From Ciona savignyi (lineage: Eukaryota; Chordata; Ascidiacea; Phlebobranchia; Cionidae): DNA of 64,000 bases. Under the pieces are notes generated by a model. That model did not search any database and had not been told where the DNA came from. It saw only the letters and a program-made list of their open reading frames with translations. This document shows, in pieces, positions 1-12,900 of this stretch. Each line of letters opens with the position of its first letter. The stretch's first letter is position 1. Location: positions 69,803 through 133,802 of the forward strand of contig CH002786.1 in NCBI GenBank assembly GCA_000149265.1. Reading direction: 5' to 3'. The position numbers and the translations under genes were made by a program.

Positions 1-816
1 AATACCAGTTATTTGTTTAACTAACTGATTGTAGGTGAGCGCGGTTAATGGTCGACTTAACTCAATAAAGTGAAGGAGATTGCCACAAGGATATGACAAT
101 GACATCTACAAGGATATGACATATATGCTACGACACACGACAGAAGTCGAAATATCTTGTGAAGTGGCTTTTAATATCTGCTGCAAAGCAGATCGGTGTC
201 CCGAGAGTACCGGGCGCCCTTAAGACACAATTATCCCCTCGTTAGTTTCGATTCAGCAGTCCATTAAATCAGTGACTATCGGATAGCGTACAACACACGG
301 TCGCGCAATATATTGCTGTTAAAACTTGAGTGTCCCTATATTATACATAGTAGCTGACTAATTAATATTTGACAAATCTTGGAGTTTTCAGCAATTAAAT
401 TTAGAATTAAATCTTCGCCATGTTTACCACATTTTGAGGTAATTGACAAAAGGCACTGCACGCGTTCAAGGGGTGTTCGTATGTTTTAAGATCTAAACCT
501 AAATAGTCACATACAGCTGCAGTCAGGCAGTGCGAAGGGACACAGCGGGATACAAATTAAAGTCGTCGCCGTATTAATACCATCTGCTTTGTCTAAACAA
601 TAGATTGAGAATGAAAGGAAAACCTTGAATAAAATACAAGGCCTATAAAAACAAAGCAGACAGCTTTTATCATACAGACGAATTGTTGGTTTATGCTGAC
701 CAGGAAATGACTTTGTTGCATGAACTGAACAATACGGAGATTTTAACCTGATAATACAACTTTTTCCCAGTTTGTGTTAACAAAATGTGTGAGAAAACAT
801 GAGCAAAACGACTTAC

Positions 817-2911
817 GGTTACATTCGGTCAGTTCTTTGTTTGGCTCATACCCAATGTCGCATTTACAAGATCCGGATGGAACCAGCCAGTTTCCCTCTC
901 CGTTGCAGTGCAAACTAGGTCCTAGACGTTTAGTAATAACATGTGTTAGAATAGACAGGAAAGGATAAGACCAGCCAGTCCCACAGGTAGTTAAGAATTC
1001 GGGACAAGCCGGGCTCGTTTGTCCGGTTAGCAAACCACAATTGACTTTAAGATCGATTTTTCTGTTACGATGGTGAGTGACTGATTGGAATTCCAATTCA
1101 AAAATCATTACACCAACTGCCGTGCTGAATTGTGTGTGGCACATGCACTTTATGTATATTCAGAGCAAAATATTAATCTTATGGAATACTTGGATTAGTC
1201 TCGCAATAATAACAAACCCCAGCTGCCAACGTATCGGTCTCCAACGACGCACTTATTCAACTTACCTTTTGTATTTTTCATTATCATGGAGTTCGGTACG
1301 CACTGGCCAGGTACATCTATCAATGACGTCATCTCCGGTCCAGATATGGTTGGTGGAAATACGGCAAGGCCGTGCAAAGTTTGTGAACAGGATTTATAGT
1401 ATACTCGGACATGCATAATCGACATGCAAGCGCCGGTATCCTAGGTAAAGATTGTTGATTAAATACAATGCATCCTGCGCAAAGTGTTACATGGGAAGGA
1501 ATTCACACCTGGAAGGCGAGGTACAGTCCGTCGCTTTGTATCGGGGAGATTATTCTCGTTTCTGTGTTGGCTTGTACCCTGCTGTCCGGCTTAAAACGCT
1601 CATCGGCAGCAATTGTGTCGACCTATATGTATAATAAATGTTAGAAATTAGCTGAAATATTAAAATATTAACGTCTACGAAGATGAATCAAATAAATGAA
1701 AGAACAAGATACCAAAAGTGAATGTTTACCCGGGTTTAACGCGGTTGATTGCCACGCTTTATCAATTACCTTAGTGTAAGTGGATTCGTCGAGGTGCAGC
1801 GAACGTGGGTCCTGGGCATGGTTTGATTCCAAATAATATAAATTAAATGTTTCCTTGCATGACACGACCCTTCTAATGTCATCGCACGACCTTTAAACAT
1901 ACAGAGTGTTATCTAAAAATGTCGTTTTATTTTTTATAAAAACACATTTGTCAAAATTAGTATAAACTTAGTTAGTTAAAGAGATAAATGGTGCATGTAA
2001 TTATTGATCTAACTGAATAAAATGGCAAATTGTTACCTTATGGTGAACTTGATTTCCACGTACACCCTTTGGGTGGTGGTGACATTTATAAAGTCCGACC
2101 TGAGCCAATTATTTTGATGCGGGGAACGAATATGGCAAACTTGGAAAGTTCTCAAATCGGCGTCTGTTTCATCAGTGTTCGTCAACTCCGTCCACTAATT
2201 GACAGAGACATGCGTAATACATTACCTTGCAATCGTATTTGTAAGGGTTTTATGTATTTAAGTTGGGTCATTATAAGCAGATGTAGGTTAATGTATTAAC
2301 TGCGAAACAAAGTGTTTTCGAAGAACCTAATAATTACTCCGATAGGTTGTTTTGCGTTACACAATAACATGGAAATCCAATTATTGTTTTAAATAGTTTT
2401 ATATTACAAGATTTTCTGCAATACTATTACACTATTTATTAGTGCGGTAAGGAGATGTCCTGTAAGTGGGTAAACAGAATGGCTCAGATAAAGATTTTCC
2501 AATAAACAGTTGCTCTGAAAAGACTTAACATGCTTTTTTTCCAAATATAGATAGAATTAGTACATGAACTGTCAATTACATTTGGCATAATTCGGCACAG
2601 ATGCAATCTATGCTCGAAAGGAAAACGTATTTTCTCGTTTAATCATATATGTTTGGTGCCGTGTATATGAACAATATTTAACAACATACCCCTGTTCCAG
2701 TGGATGTCCACCCCAAATCCGATGTCGCTTGCGTCGTATCAAGGATGGTCACTGCGGTATAAGCGCGTAAGATTGCTAATTAGACTAGGTTAGAATTAGT
2801 CGTCTAAGGATATGGTGCAATTATCTAGCACATCATTGTACCTTCCTCCGACGAAGTAGATTGGATAGATAATCCGATAATGAGAGGAATCAGGCCAGCG
2901 AGATAATCCAT
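817..2911 (-). CDS. eph: Eph receptor tyrosine kinase, left copy, exons 1-7 (partial)
   Basis: N-terminal third of an Eph receptor, a membrane tyrosine kinase that binds ephrins in cell-contact signalling. Exons in transcript order: 2911-2842, 2751-2690, 2194-2037, 1890-1770, 1622-1509, 1440-1266, 921-817; all phases fit. Exon 1 encodes a signal peptide starting MDYLAGLIPLIIGLS. It is followed by the ligand-binding domain (VTILDTTQATSDLGW, then FQVCH...QNNWLRSDFI, SCKETFNLYYLES, VDTIAADERF, DTGACMSIMHVRVYYKSC) and the start of the cysteine-rich region (LHCNGEGNWLVPSG). These are hallmark Eph strings. Later exons would lie left of the window. The start is the only Met before the signal peptide that gives the right splice phase. 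One visible difference from the right copy is NHAQDP here against NHVRDP there. Confidence 0.9.
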
Positions 2912-5551
2912 GGCAACAAAATATCAAAATCCGCAATCTCCGGTTGTTGTCTTTGTCGCTTGCCACACTTCTGTGAGAAGATCCTGATACGTTATACTTC
3001 TTTAGCATTCAATGTGGTAAGCAGGTAAGAGTAGCGTTATTGTTTTTTAACACTATCACTGAGAAATTGCAACTCGGTTCAATAAAACATAGAAAGAAAG
3101 TCAAATGAGAAAAATCAATACACGATAAAGATATTCATATTTTGGGGACATGTTCAATTTCTAATCCTACATGTCTCGGTCATCCGTAATAAGCGGCAAA
3201 ATATGTTCCAATATATTTCTCCTGTTACACAGGTTGGCTGGTCTAACCGGCAGTCTATAGAACCTGAATTAATAATCTTTGAATCACATTCAACTTATAG
3301 TTATTCTGACCGCAGTGACAATGTGGATTTTTAACACATGAATGCTAACTCTGTCCAGATGGGTGATTCTACAAATGGACTAGCATAGATGCTGCTTTCG
3401 CTCTTATCTCTCCCTCGTTTTAAAATTGGCGCTGTCAGAATCCTAGATAACCTATTCGTCTGCCCTTTTTCCCTTCCACCTCTCGTTTTCGCCCAGTCAG
3501 GACAGACGTTTGATCGCAGCGCTGTACTGGATCAAATTCGATGCCGTTGCGCAGCGGTAGACCGTTGCCCAGCAGGCCACTATTATTGAACGAGGTGAAA
3601 GATATCCCCGACATCCGTTTTTAAATTAACTAGCTTTCAAAACTTTGTTGACGTTATGTTACCATTCCTTCGTATTGATTTTGTCCTAAATACTTTTTTT
3701 TAAAACCACGTTATCCAAACTTTTCTGAGCGCGACCGGCCTCGTTGAACATCCCGCGACTCAAAGCTTCAAAATATTTTAACATTGAAAATAAAGGATGG
3801 ATTGTATGATTTTTGGCATTGGAATAAAAGGGTACAATGAAATTATGCACAACGACAATATCCATACTTTAGAAACAGCTGTATAATGAAGAACAGAAGC
3901 CAATCAGTTGAAACTGCAGCATTAACAAGGCATATCCACACTATAATTGTCTGTAAACTTAACCAGGTAGTGCAATCAACTGCGCAAATAAACCAATCCT
4001 TGCATCAGCAGATTGCACAGCATGGTAACACTCGTGCTTCGGTTTTTGGTCCGAACTAAATAAATAAAAGCTTTTCCTCAAACTGGTAAAGTCTGGTTCT
4101 TAGTAATGTTACCTTTGCTGCTGTACTATGGCAGCCGTAATCTGTGTGCCAGCGTCGTCCATATGTCTCACGTATAGACCATACACCTTAATGATGTTTA
4201 TTGCAATATCCAATTTATCTAAGAAAGCTAATTCTTATGATATCTTGTATATAAAAATAAAAATCACTTTTGATTATCAACAGTACACCACACATTTTAA
4301 TTCTAAATTCTTACTCATAATTTACTAAAGAATAACCAACTAGAAAGTGACATCACTGTAAAAGTAGAGTGTAGAAGATCATGATCATGTACTAGAAGTA
4401 GCATTCTTCTGAATAATTTATGTATTATGCATAAGCGCATTTAATTATACGGTGCTATTGTATATTTTCGGTCGCCCATGCCTTTCCAGTACTCAGAATA
4501 ATGATGCTTTTATAAAGTGGTTCTATTCAGCTTTTTAATTGACGTGTCCTCTTCATAATTACAAAGCCAATTTGAATTAGCATTTGTGTTCTACTTTAAA
4601 TTGAACTCTCTGGAAATTGGCTTCATAAGTACCGGTATACTATAAAGTGGTTTCTTCATATACACACAACGGTGTTTTTAGTTTTAGTGAAATACATTCT
4701 AATTTGTTTGCTGCTTTTTATTGCTGTTGACAGAAATGAATTAAAACATATATTTGGAAGTTGCAAACACATTACAAACCATGTTGACATTACGCAATAC
4801 GATGTTCAATCATTTTTTGTAAGTGTTATATGTGTTTTTAATTTTTAGCACACCTTAGAGTAGTTTGGTATCGATTGTATTGGTGTAACGTGATGTGGTT
4901 TCTTATATTTCTCTGTGATTCTATGGTTTTGTGAGCAGCCAGCAAATAAAATCTTGCTTTGGGATTTTGCCGTTAAAAACAATTTTCCGGTTGGAAGATA
5001 TAATACAGTGGGATATTTCTTCGAAGGTATCGTTAGTTAATGACCTAATATAGTAAGTACTGAATGCAAATACAATATACAAAATACCGTAGTTACAAGT
5101 TCTTTTTTAAACAATCAAATAATCGTTGCATTATACCGTTACCGAGGTTCGTAATGCATAACTTTAAACGACACACAAGCAAATTGATTGAATAACACTG
5201 ACTTATTATTTCGTATCTGTTTTTGTATCTTACCGACCTTATTAGTTTTATCAATCTGTTCTAACTATTTGTGAAAGACGCCTTTTCGGCCTTGTTCACA
5301 TATGCCTATTTTTATTATGTACGTTAACGGTTATCATGAACAATGGTGTATTCACTATCGGAAATGGGTGGGTGCAACCTTATTTAAATATCACTTATTT
5401 TATATAATTAATCTACGTGACTTCACTTAAGAAAGTTCACATAATTATATTGCAATAGTGTTTGACTTACGTGAGTAATATTAAAATTTTAATCTATAGC
5501 TGTCAATCATCAATCGAGCCCAGGTGAGCAAAGAAAGACGCGGGAATGTAA
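2912..5551. other. Spacer between Eph and the divergent peptide gene
   Basis: No exon is supportable here. It should hold the Eph 5' UTR and promoter and the upstream region of the plus-strand peptide gene. About 200 bp at roughly 4,815-5,024 are present here but absent from the right copy (junction near 30,150-30,156). The extra segment has no clear terminal repeats or tail. Open frames in this stretch are short and unlike proteins. Confidence 0.6.
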
Positions 5552-5558
5552 TATAAAG
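5552..5558 (+). promoter_or_regulatory. TATA box of the small secreted-peptide gene
   Basis: TATAAAG lies 70-76 bp upstream of the ATG at 5,628. That leaves room for a transcription start near 5,580 and a 5' UTR of about 45 bases. The motif and its flanks are unchanged in the other copy (30,683-30,689). Confidence 0.55.
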
Positions 5559-5627
5559 GCAGTCTGCACTAAATTCTGCTTCATTTTAGAAACATACGCT
5601 CAGGACAGATTACATCTTTAAACCTCA

Positions 5628-7244
5628 ATGGAGCTCACGAAGATAGTGTTGGTTGCAATTATATCATTGAATTGTTTCACGAATTGTGATGCACACGACA
5701 CCGAATTTCCCGGGGTAAGAATGATTTTACGTTGCACCTCCTTACGGCAATAGTTGAAGTTTGCGTCGTGTGGATCCTTGACTCGATCATGATGGTCTGA
5801 TCGAAGTAGCAGACGTTGTAACAATCCATCTGTGTTATGTGGATTGGTGATGATAACTTTCTAGAATCGAGATTGTATACAGTCATTTCAAACATTAAAA
5901 AGCACTTTGCGTCAGCTCCGGCAATCCTGTAGATAAAAGATGTAATATTTATAATGTGTATCTATATTTTAATCACAAAGTTGTATGTTTTATATAGCTC
6001 AACAGATTTTTAAGTTTTACCATATTTTTTGATGCAATCTTATGGTAAGCGGCACGACAAAGCACATTGTGAGCGATATGATATTTCAAAGTATTTTTGA
6101 CACAAAGTATTTAAATAAATCCCAACTAACAAATTCTAATTGTTTTAAATTTCGCCAGAAAACCGTATTTGTCCCCGCCGCAAGGAAATATCTGAAGCAA
6201 GCAAGCAAATTGGCCTTAAAATATCTTTGCTCTGGAAAAAATGTCCACCCACAGATAGAAAACACCATATGTGTCCTAGCGGGAATGAGCGGCATTAAAG
6301 GTTTGAAAGGAGATGTTTTAAGGCAATACAATAGTGTTTCAAGTTTTTTCACCACGATTTTGAACATATTAGTACATGTATGATATGGAACGTACGAGGA
6401 GTTATTCTTAAACAGTCGCAGTTAAAATCCGTGTATAGCGTGCGTTGATCACGCTGCTGAAGTCTATCGGTAGATGGCACCACTGAGTAAAGCATTATTT
6501 TTGAAACTTCAGTGAGATCGCTATCAATTGCCTAACCATGCGTGTAACTATATGATGTGCCTCTGGCTAAGGTGATTAACTTGCTATATATGGCCGATGA
6601 GATTACCATTACCGTACTTTGTTATAACCTGCATTCATCGAATTTTTCTGCTGTGGAAAAGTAATCGAACATATTACATCTACGGCGATTACGTCAATAA
6701 TCGCATTTCACTCCTTTAAGTCTAATAGATGGCTAACTTTTCTTTTACAGACAGTTTAAAAATTACGATTTTCTAAACATCAAATCAAAAAAAATGAAAA
6801 TTCTTAGAATTGGCGTTGGTTTTTGCTCAATCATCATTCTTCCTAAGGTCCCAATTAAAACTGCTTGTTTGTAGAATATTAAACTTTATAGATTAATCCC
6901 GTTCGCATTTTTCTCACATTAATATATCCAGCGGCATTCTTTTAGGTATTATTCTTTTAATTGTCTTTATATTTAATTTAAATTGATATCTTGGTTCTAC
7001 ATGTACTGGATATTCTCGTTATGCATGTATTCGGATCTTGTCAGGTCACAGTGATTTAAATACCACTGGTCAACTCATAAACGTTCCTTTTCTGTTTGTA
7101 GTAAAAGTTTACGCCCATTCAATAGTTTTCTGAAATATTATTATTGTTACAGGTGAAAGACAAAAAACTCGTCATGTGTCTGAAAATTGCATTGACTGTG
7201 AGATAGCGGATCCGGTTTGCTGGGATGCATGCCCAATTTTCTAA
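5628..7244 (+). CDS. Candidate secreted cysteine-containing peptide, left copy
   Basis: I do not recognise this gene. The three-exon model is 5628-5714, 6159-6300, 7153-7244, with junction phases 0 and 1, giving 106 residues. Exon 1 is a clear signal peptide (MELTKIVLVAIISLN, cleavage probably after CDA) with a GTAAGA donor. Exon 2 starts after TTTCGCCAG and is basic and lysine-rich with two Cys. Exon 3 starts after TTGTTACAG and ends CIDCEIADPVCWDACPIF-stop, four cysteines spaced 1-4-11-15. Basic residues (RQKTRH) lie just before this motif and could be a processing site. The gene sits between Eph (divergent) and angiomotin (convergent). Exon 1 and exon 3 are better supported than exon 2, whose donor (AAAG then GTTTGA) is weak and which is open in two plus-strand frames. 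A hormone, toxin-like or defence peptide is possible; function unknown. Confidence 0.5.
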
Positions 7245-9569
7245 TTCGTTGACATGGGTTACTGTGATGTATTTGTCAATACAAATTCTAAACCAGTGTT
7301 GCTCAAACTTTTTTGCTTACGAATTGTCAAAACAATATAGAAAGGACCAGGAGTGTAATGTAACAAACATACCTAATTGTTTTAGCATTTCTCAACTGCG
7401 CTTTTGTTTATTATATAATCCTTAAGTACCCGCCTTATTAGGTTATAAAACTAGACCTGCAAGGGAGTATATCAGTATCTTTCGGCTGTGAAATTGTCGA
7501 TCGTGAGGACACAATCAAAAAGAAAGGATTTTTTATTCACTTGCTACACGCAATACCACAGGATAAAATCAAAACAGGGATGGCCTGAAATCGCAAATGT
7601 GTAAGTAAAATGACGAAGAAACGAAGTAATAGTCGGATTTATCGAGCATCTCAGCAAATAAACGTAACATATTTCGGCGAACCGGCAAAGAATCCTAGTG
7701 AACCAGTTGCGGTTCATGAACCAGTCAGTAAAAATCACTGCTTTAAACACACTTACCCAAACGAATTGTCATTGTAAATTTTTATAACAAGGTCAAGGCT
7801 TGAACAGGTATTTCCAAAAATTGCTATGATAATACTGACTGTCGCTTGCTTTAAACTATGCCAGGAATTTATTTATACGGTCTCTGTATTATAAACCAAT
7901 CTGCATAGTAACATTCCTTTCGTGTTTTCATAATCCGGCAGATCTTATTACATTCCTCACTGAGTGGAACATTATTCCGAAAATAAAGATATAAGTCGTG
8001 AAGCAGGTGTAGATGTCATATCCACTGAATTACAATATTTTCATTTTCCATATCTTAATTAGGCTATCGTGATGGTTATAGACAGCAACTTTTAATAATC
8101 ATTAAACTATGTGTACAAATTAAATAACACAATTTTTACATTATTTATAAAAACATTTGAAGCAATACATACCAAATACGAAACAATCTAATTCAGGACA
8201 GAATTAACCTATGGAAATTCCGTTTTATATGTTGTTTTCTAGTGAGCCGGTGGATAACCTTTCGTCCACCCAACCGCTAGTTACACGAAAAGTAGAACAC
8301 GTTTCAGATATTTGCTGTCGGTATATGGCCCCAGTTTGTGAAGTTGAAATAAATTGACTTTTTATAAATAAAATGAAACTTAACAATATGATCAATTCTA
8401 TATTTATACCGAACACATTTTCCTGTATGATCGATTGATTCCCTTTGTTCCTTCAAAAGCCCAATGGTTCTCTTTAGAACATTCAATTTGGCCAATTTTA
8501 CATTTAGAACCTGCAGTATGTATATGTGACCAATACGTTTTCTTTATAATTCACCTTTTGCTTTCGAATAAGGTATGATATGTCATTCTATACTGATATA
8601 GACAGTGACATCTGCATACCGATATTACCGCTTAAGCGATTAGGCGCCAGAATATTATTTAAGTGTTTGGGGTCACTGAGAACAAATTATGAGGTCAAGG
8701 GTCAAAATCAGCAACATAAAACAATTTCCTATATATTTATTTTGCAAACTGTAGCTAATAATATAGATTATTTAATGGCTATTTGGTGCCTTTAGAAAAA
8801 CAATCCACTATTGATTCAACTGATTTTTATTAGTGTCAAAAATTCACGATGCGAAAATGGAGCGTAATATTATCATTAGCCACTACAGAGTAGTTTTAAA
8901 AACACGGCCTTTCGCTGCACAGGGTGATAAATGATATTATAGTATTTAAAGATTTGTTTCAGCAACCGCCGACTTGTAGATGTTGAGTTGTCGACGGTGC
9001 TGGCTTGAGTTGGGGTGATCCTTGGCTGCAGAGCGACATCGGTTTCTTCTTGACTTAGTCGCTCTGCAGCACTCGTCATCGCGGCGGGTCTTGTGCCCGC
9101 CAACGATATATATAATTTAAATCTGTTAAAATAAAAAAGAGGAAAGGTCGTTCAGTTGGGAGCACTCGGCGGCCCAGGCCGAAACAAGTTGAGCATTAAG
9201 TGCTTTGATTCGAGACCGGTTTTTGAGTTACAACAGTGGTTCTGAACGTGTCTGGTTGTTTGTGTGCACTGATCGCTATTAGAATACTCGTCGTAATTAA
9301 TTCCATTACCACGAATCACCACAAGATTCCATAAGGCTTTAACCATGTTTAGGTACTTATGGTCAGATTAAAAAAATATGAAAGCAGCGAGTCAATAATG
9401 TGCGTTTAGTTTTGTAGCAACTGCTGGACACTGTAATATTGACAAATCCGTTTCGAAAATCCAGTGACACTCGATTTAGCCTGGTCATCGTTACATGGAG
9501 CAATGTAGGAGTTTATATAACAACTGCTGTATCAGGTTTATTGAACTAAATAGAGTAGGCGAAGTCATT
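7245..9569. other. Spacer between the peptide gene and angiomotin
   Basis: It contains the 3' flanks of two convergent genes. Open frames are short. A minus-strand frame from an ATG at 9,346 to 9,152 (64 codons, starting MVKALWNLVVIRG) and a GC-richer one around 9,103-8,876 are kept in both copies, but neither has a recognisable domain or clear splice context. An AATAAA at about 7,656 could end the peptide transcript. The paired hairpins at 9,026-9,101 are listed separately. Confidence 0.5.
9026..9101. other. Two adjacent GC-rich hairpins
   Basis: CTGCAGAGCGAC (9,026-9,037) pairs perfectly with GTCGCTCTGCAG (9,058-9,069) across a 20-base loop. Fourteen bases on, GGCGGG (9,083-9,088) pairs with CCCGCC (9,096-9,101) across 7 bases. 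They stand out against the AT-rich surroundings. They lie about 870 bp past the angiomotin stop, so may be in its 3' UTR or its flank. Confidence 0.55.
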
Positions 9570-9579
9570 TTTATTTATT
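9570..9579 (-). terminator. Possible angiomotin poly(A) signal, left copy
   Basis: Read on the minus strand, overlapping AATAAATAAA occurs about 390 bases after the angiomotin stop codon at 9,965. This is the nearest canonical AATAAA that I see downstream. Confidence 0.35.
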
Positions 9580-9964
9580 AAGCTGTATTAGATAACGCTG
9601 CTCTTACGTTAGAAAACTTTGCATTCACAAAAAATACATACTGCAAAAATCTATACATTTTAAGACCTTTTAACCGATTGCACTTGGAAAATAAAACATT
9701 TTTTCGTGTAAGATCAATATTGAGGTACACACATTAAGCGGACTGAATTAAAGCGTAACATATTAAAATTGCTTCGCGCTTGCTATATAGGCTTTAGAGC
9801 AAACAGCAAGTCAAAGTTAAGTATACCTCACAATAAGGTATATAGTCGTATATATACATATATATATGCAGGACTGGCAAGGGTTTTGACTGTTACATGC
9901 GACGGTACAACTGGTGACGTTAAAGCAGGAACGTTTTTTAAGAAAAAAATACGAAAAATATTTG

Positions 9965-12900
9965 TCAAACATCGGCACTCTGATTCGCTCTATAACGCGT
10001 TGTTACATCCTTTGTATTACTGGACTCCGGAAAGTATAACGTGGATTTGTCGCCGTTTGGGGTTGGAGAACCAGACGATTGTTGCGAATGGTATCCTTCT
10101 GATGGCGCATCGCATTCGTGGTTCGTTTGCACTGCAACGGATGGATTTAAACCTTCGCAACCGGAATATAGCGGGTGGGTTGCTGTGGTCAGTTCGTTTT
10201 CGGGAGTCTGGCAAGAGAAATCTTTGCGAGAAGTGTCGCAGGTTAAATTAACACAATGTCCAACATCACTTTTTAAACGTTCCGAAATCGCGTTGTCTGT
10301 GCAGTTTACATGTTCATTACTGGTGGTTAAAGCATGAAGATTATTTCCATAGATGCCAGAGTCGGAGAGTGCATGTCGGTGTGTGTGGTACTCCGAACTT
10401 CTTCTTGGTCGCTGATTTTCAGCAGAATTCAACAAATCTTGCTTTAGGTAGATATGTTGCCACTATAGATAAACGGTAAAATATGTTACATTGCACGAAA
10501 AGGTAGAATAAGATTTGTAGTGTAAGATTTGATCGTAACAGAAGTGCAACCGTGAGTTAAACATCGTAGAATTGCTTCTAATAAGATTCATACAAAGCCT
10601 CGCATAGTTTAAAAATTAATTTATATAACATGATTTTACCTTTACTAGTTCCGCTTTAATTCGCAACATTTGTGTATCTTTGCTTATATAAGCATCGTCT
10701 ATCACCGTCTTAATATCTTGGCCACCCTCGTTCAAATGCTGCAAAGCAGAAGAGTAAAATTCAAATAAAATCAATTTCAACTTCAAAAAGCATACCTATT
10801 TATTTTTCAAAATTATTATAAAAATGTTTTAAATTCATTATCTAAATAGCACAAAAATATTATAACCATATACTGAAAACAGCAGCACACAAACTTACTT
10901 TTTGTGTCAAATCTTGACTTAAGCTATCCAGTAGTGCTTGTTCGACTTGCTGCCTTTCTGCTATGACATTTCGTAATATTGATAATTCGTCCAAATATGT
11001 TTCGTAATGACTTGTCTGTTCCAATTTGTCCTTTAATTACAAAGTTTCTAATTAGCAATCTGATCAACGAGTGAATTATGCAACATAAGTTGAAGTTGGT
11101 TAGAATGTGATTCCATTGTTCGTCTACTATATAGTTTGCATTGATAATTATGGATAATACAATACAACTTTGTATGGGGGTTGAATGTTAAATATTGTTA
11201 AATAAGTCTAGTGATTCTCCAATAATATTACGTTGCTACAATCTTTCTGTTTGTGTGAACGAGCGTAATTAAATTACTATCGGTGTAATAGTGGAGGGTA
11301 AATCGAATACGATTTGTACTTTGTAAACCTAATCTGAAGCACAATCTGATGTCTAGACTATTTCATAGAAGCGCCGACGCACAGGGCACACAAATAACAG
11401 GAGATCGATTTAACGCTTATTAATCCAACGGGCCTTTCCTCTTACAAACGTCGCAATCACAACAATCAACTTAAGATTTCAACGTCTTATTAACTTGAAA
11501 ATAATGATGAAAATCGCACCAGTCGCACCTGTTTGGTACTTCATTAGACCGATTATTATAAATTTATAAAAATATTTTAATACGATGCACTCAAACCTTT
11601 AGATGGTTTATTGTGTCTTGCGAGTCTTGTAAGGATTTGGAAAGGAAGGCGATTTCCTCTCCCTGCTCCGACATTCTTTCACGTCGCTCGGCTAACTCTT
11701 CTAATAATTCACGCTCAGTTTCAAGCAGTTTCCGGTCTGGAAATTGAAAGAAATTATATCATTTAGTTGTAGTAAAACAACTAATTAACAACGACAAATA
11801 TATAAACTCACAATATTTTAACGAAGAGTGTATTTGTTTACAGACTTACGTTTAAAATCTCATAAAAGACCAGAAATAAATTGTAGACTTGTGTAAGCCA
11901 ATTTCTTACTTTTAGCTTCATAGTTGTGAAATTCCTCGCTTTCGAGTGCTAATTCCTTCTTTCCGTCAAAAGAATGTTTTTTGTCGGCAATATTCGCTTT
12001 CAACTGGTCTGCAAAACCAACACAATCATAGATTTGGCTCGACTACAAAGTAGCGAGTCGTATTACTTTTTAAAGATTCGTTCTCCAATTCCAAGGCACT
12101 CAGTTTTCTGGTCAAAGAGGAACGCATCTCCGTTTCAAGAGCTTCTCGCTTATCAGCAGACTGGTACAATGCTCTGTGGTCTTCAACTAATTTCTGCAGT
12201 TCAACTTCAATCTAAAACGTAATGATGTTGACCTTAGTATGATCCCTTTTTGAAAAAAAACTGCTCAAACACTTTAACATTCACCAAGTTATCTGTTTTA
12301 ACATGTTACTAGCGAAAATCCATATTTACATAAACTGAGTAAAATCCACGGAGTTTCCTTAATGACAAATAATAATCAAGTGCTTTTAGGTACACCAACC
12401 TGAGAGAAGGTAATATTTTTGATAATTTGTAGTAAAAAAGAAAAAAAATGTTTAGAAGGTTATTGAAAAAGTTAGTCTTAGCTAGACTGCTACGAACATA
12501 CCGTTTCGAACTTCATAAGTTTTTGTGTTGTGTTTTGCAACTTGTTGTGAAGTCTCTCATTTTCAAGTTCAAGTTTTTCAATTAAATTAGATTGGAATTT
12601 GCGTTTCTCTCCCGAAAAATTATTTTCCTTTCCGCCAGAAAATTGCTTTGAACGATTTGCACTCCAATATTCCTGCTCTGGTTGTTTTCCAAATTCTGAT
12701 TCCAGGCGATGTGTTAGGTTGGTTTGCTGGATGTCGTTATGTATCGTAGGTGTGCTCGCTACTGGTATAAATTCCCCATTTACATAGTTTGTTTCAGTAC
12801 AACATGGTGACTGTACGATGCCTCTGCCGTTTTTCCCACTGCCAGTGCGTCTTATGTGGTGCGGCGAACTTAGTGCAGTGGGAGTCAGTTGGTTCCCATG

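Noticed and set aside
6086-6367. 93-codon minus-strand frame opposite peptide exon 2
   Set aside because: Mirror of an exon open in several frames; no start context, splice sites or domain.
8225-8495. Hydrophobic minus-strand frames that resemble a signal peptide
   Set aside because: Considered as Eph exon 1, but the exon at 2,842-2,911 has the correct phase, a true ATG and the right position.
9769-10251. 160-codon plus-strand open frame, present in both copies
   Set aside because: It overlaps, on the opposite strand, the last angiomotin exon, which has frame, splice and family support. The plus frame has no recognisable domain.
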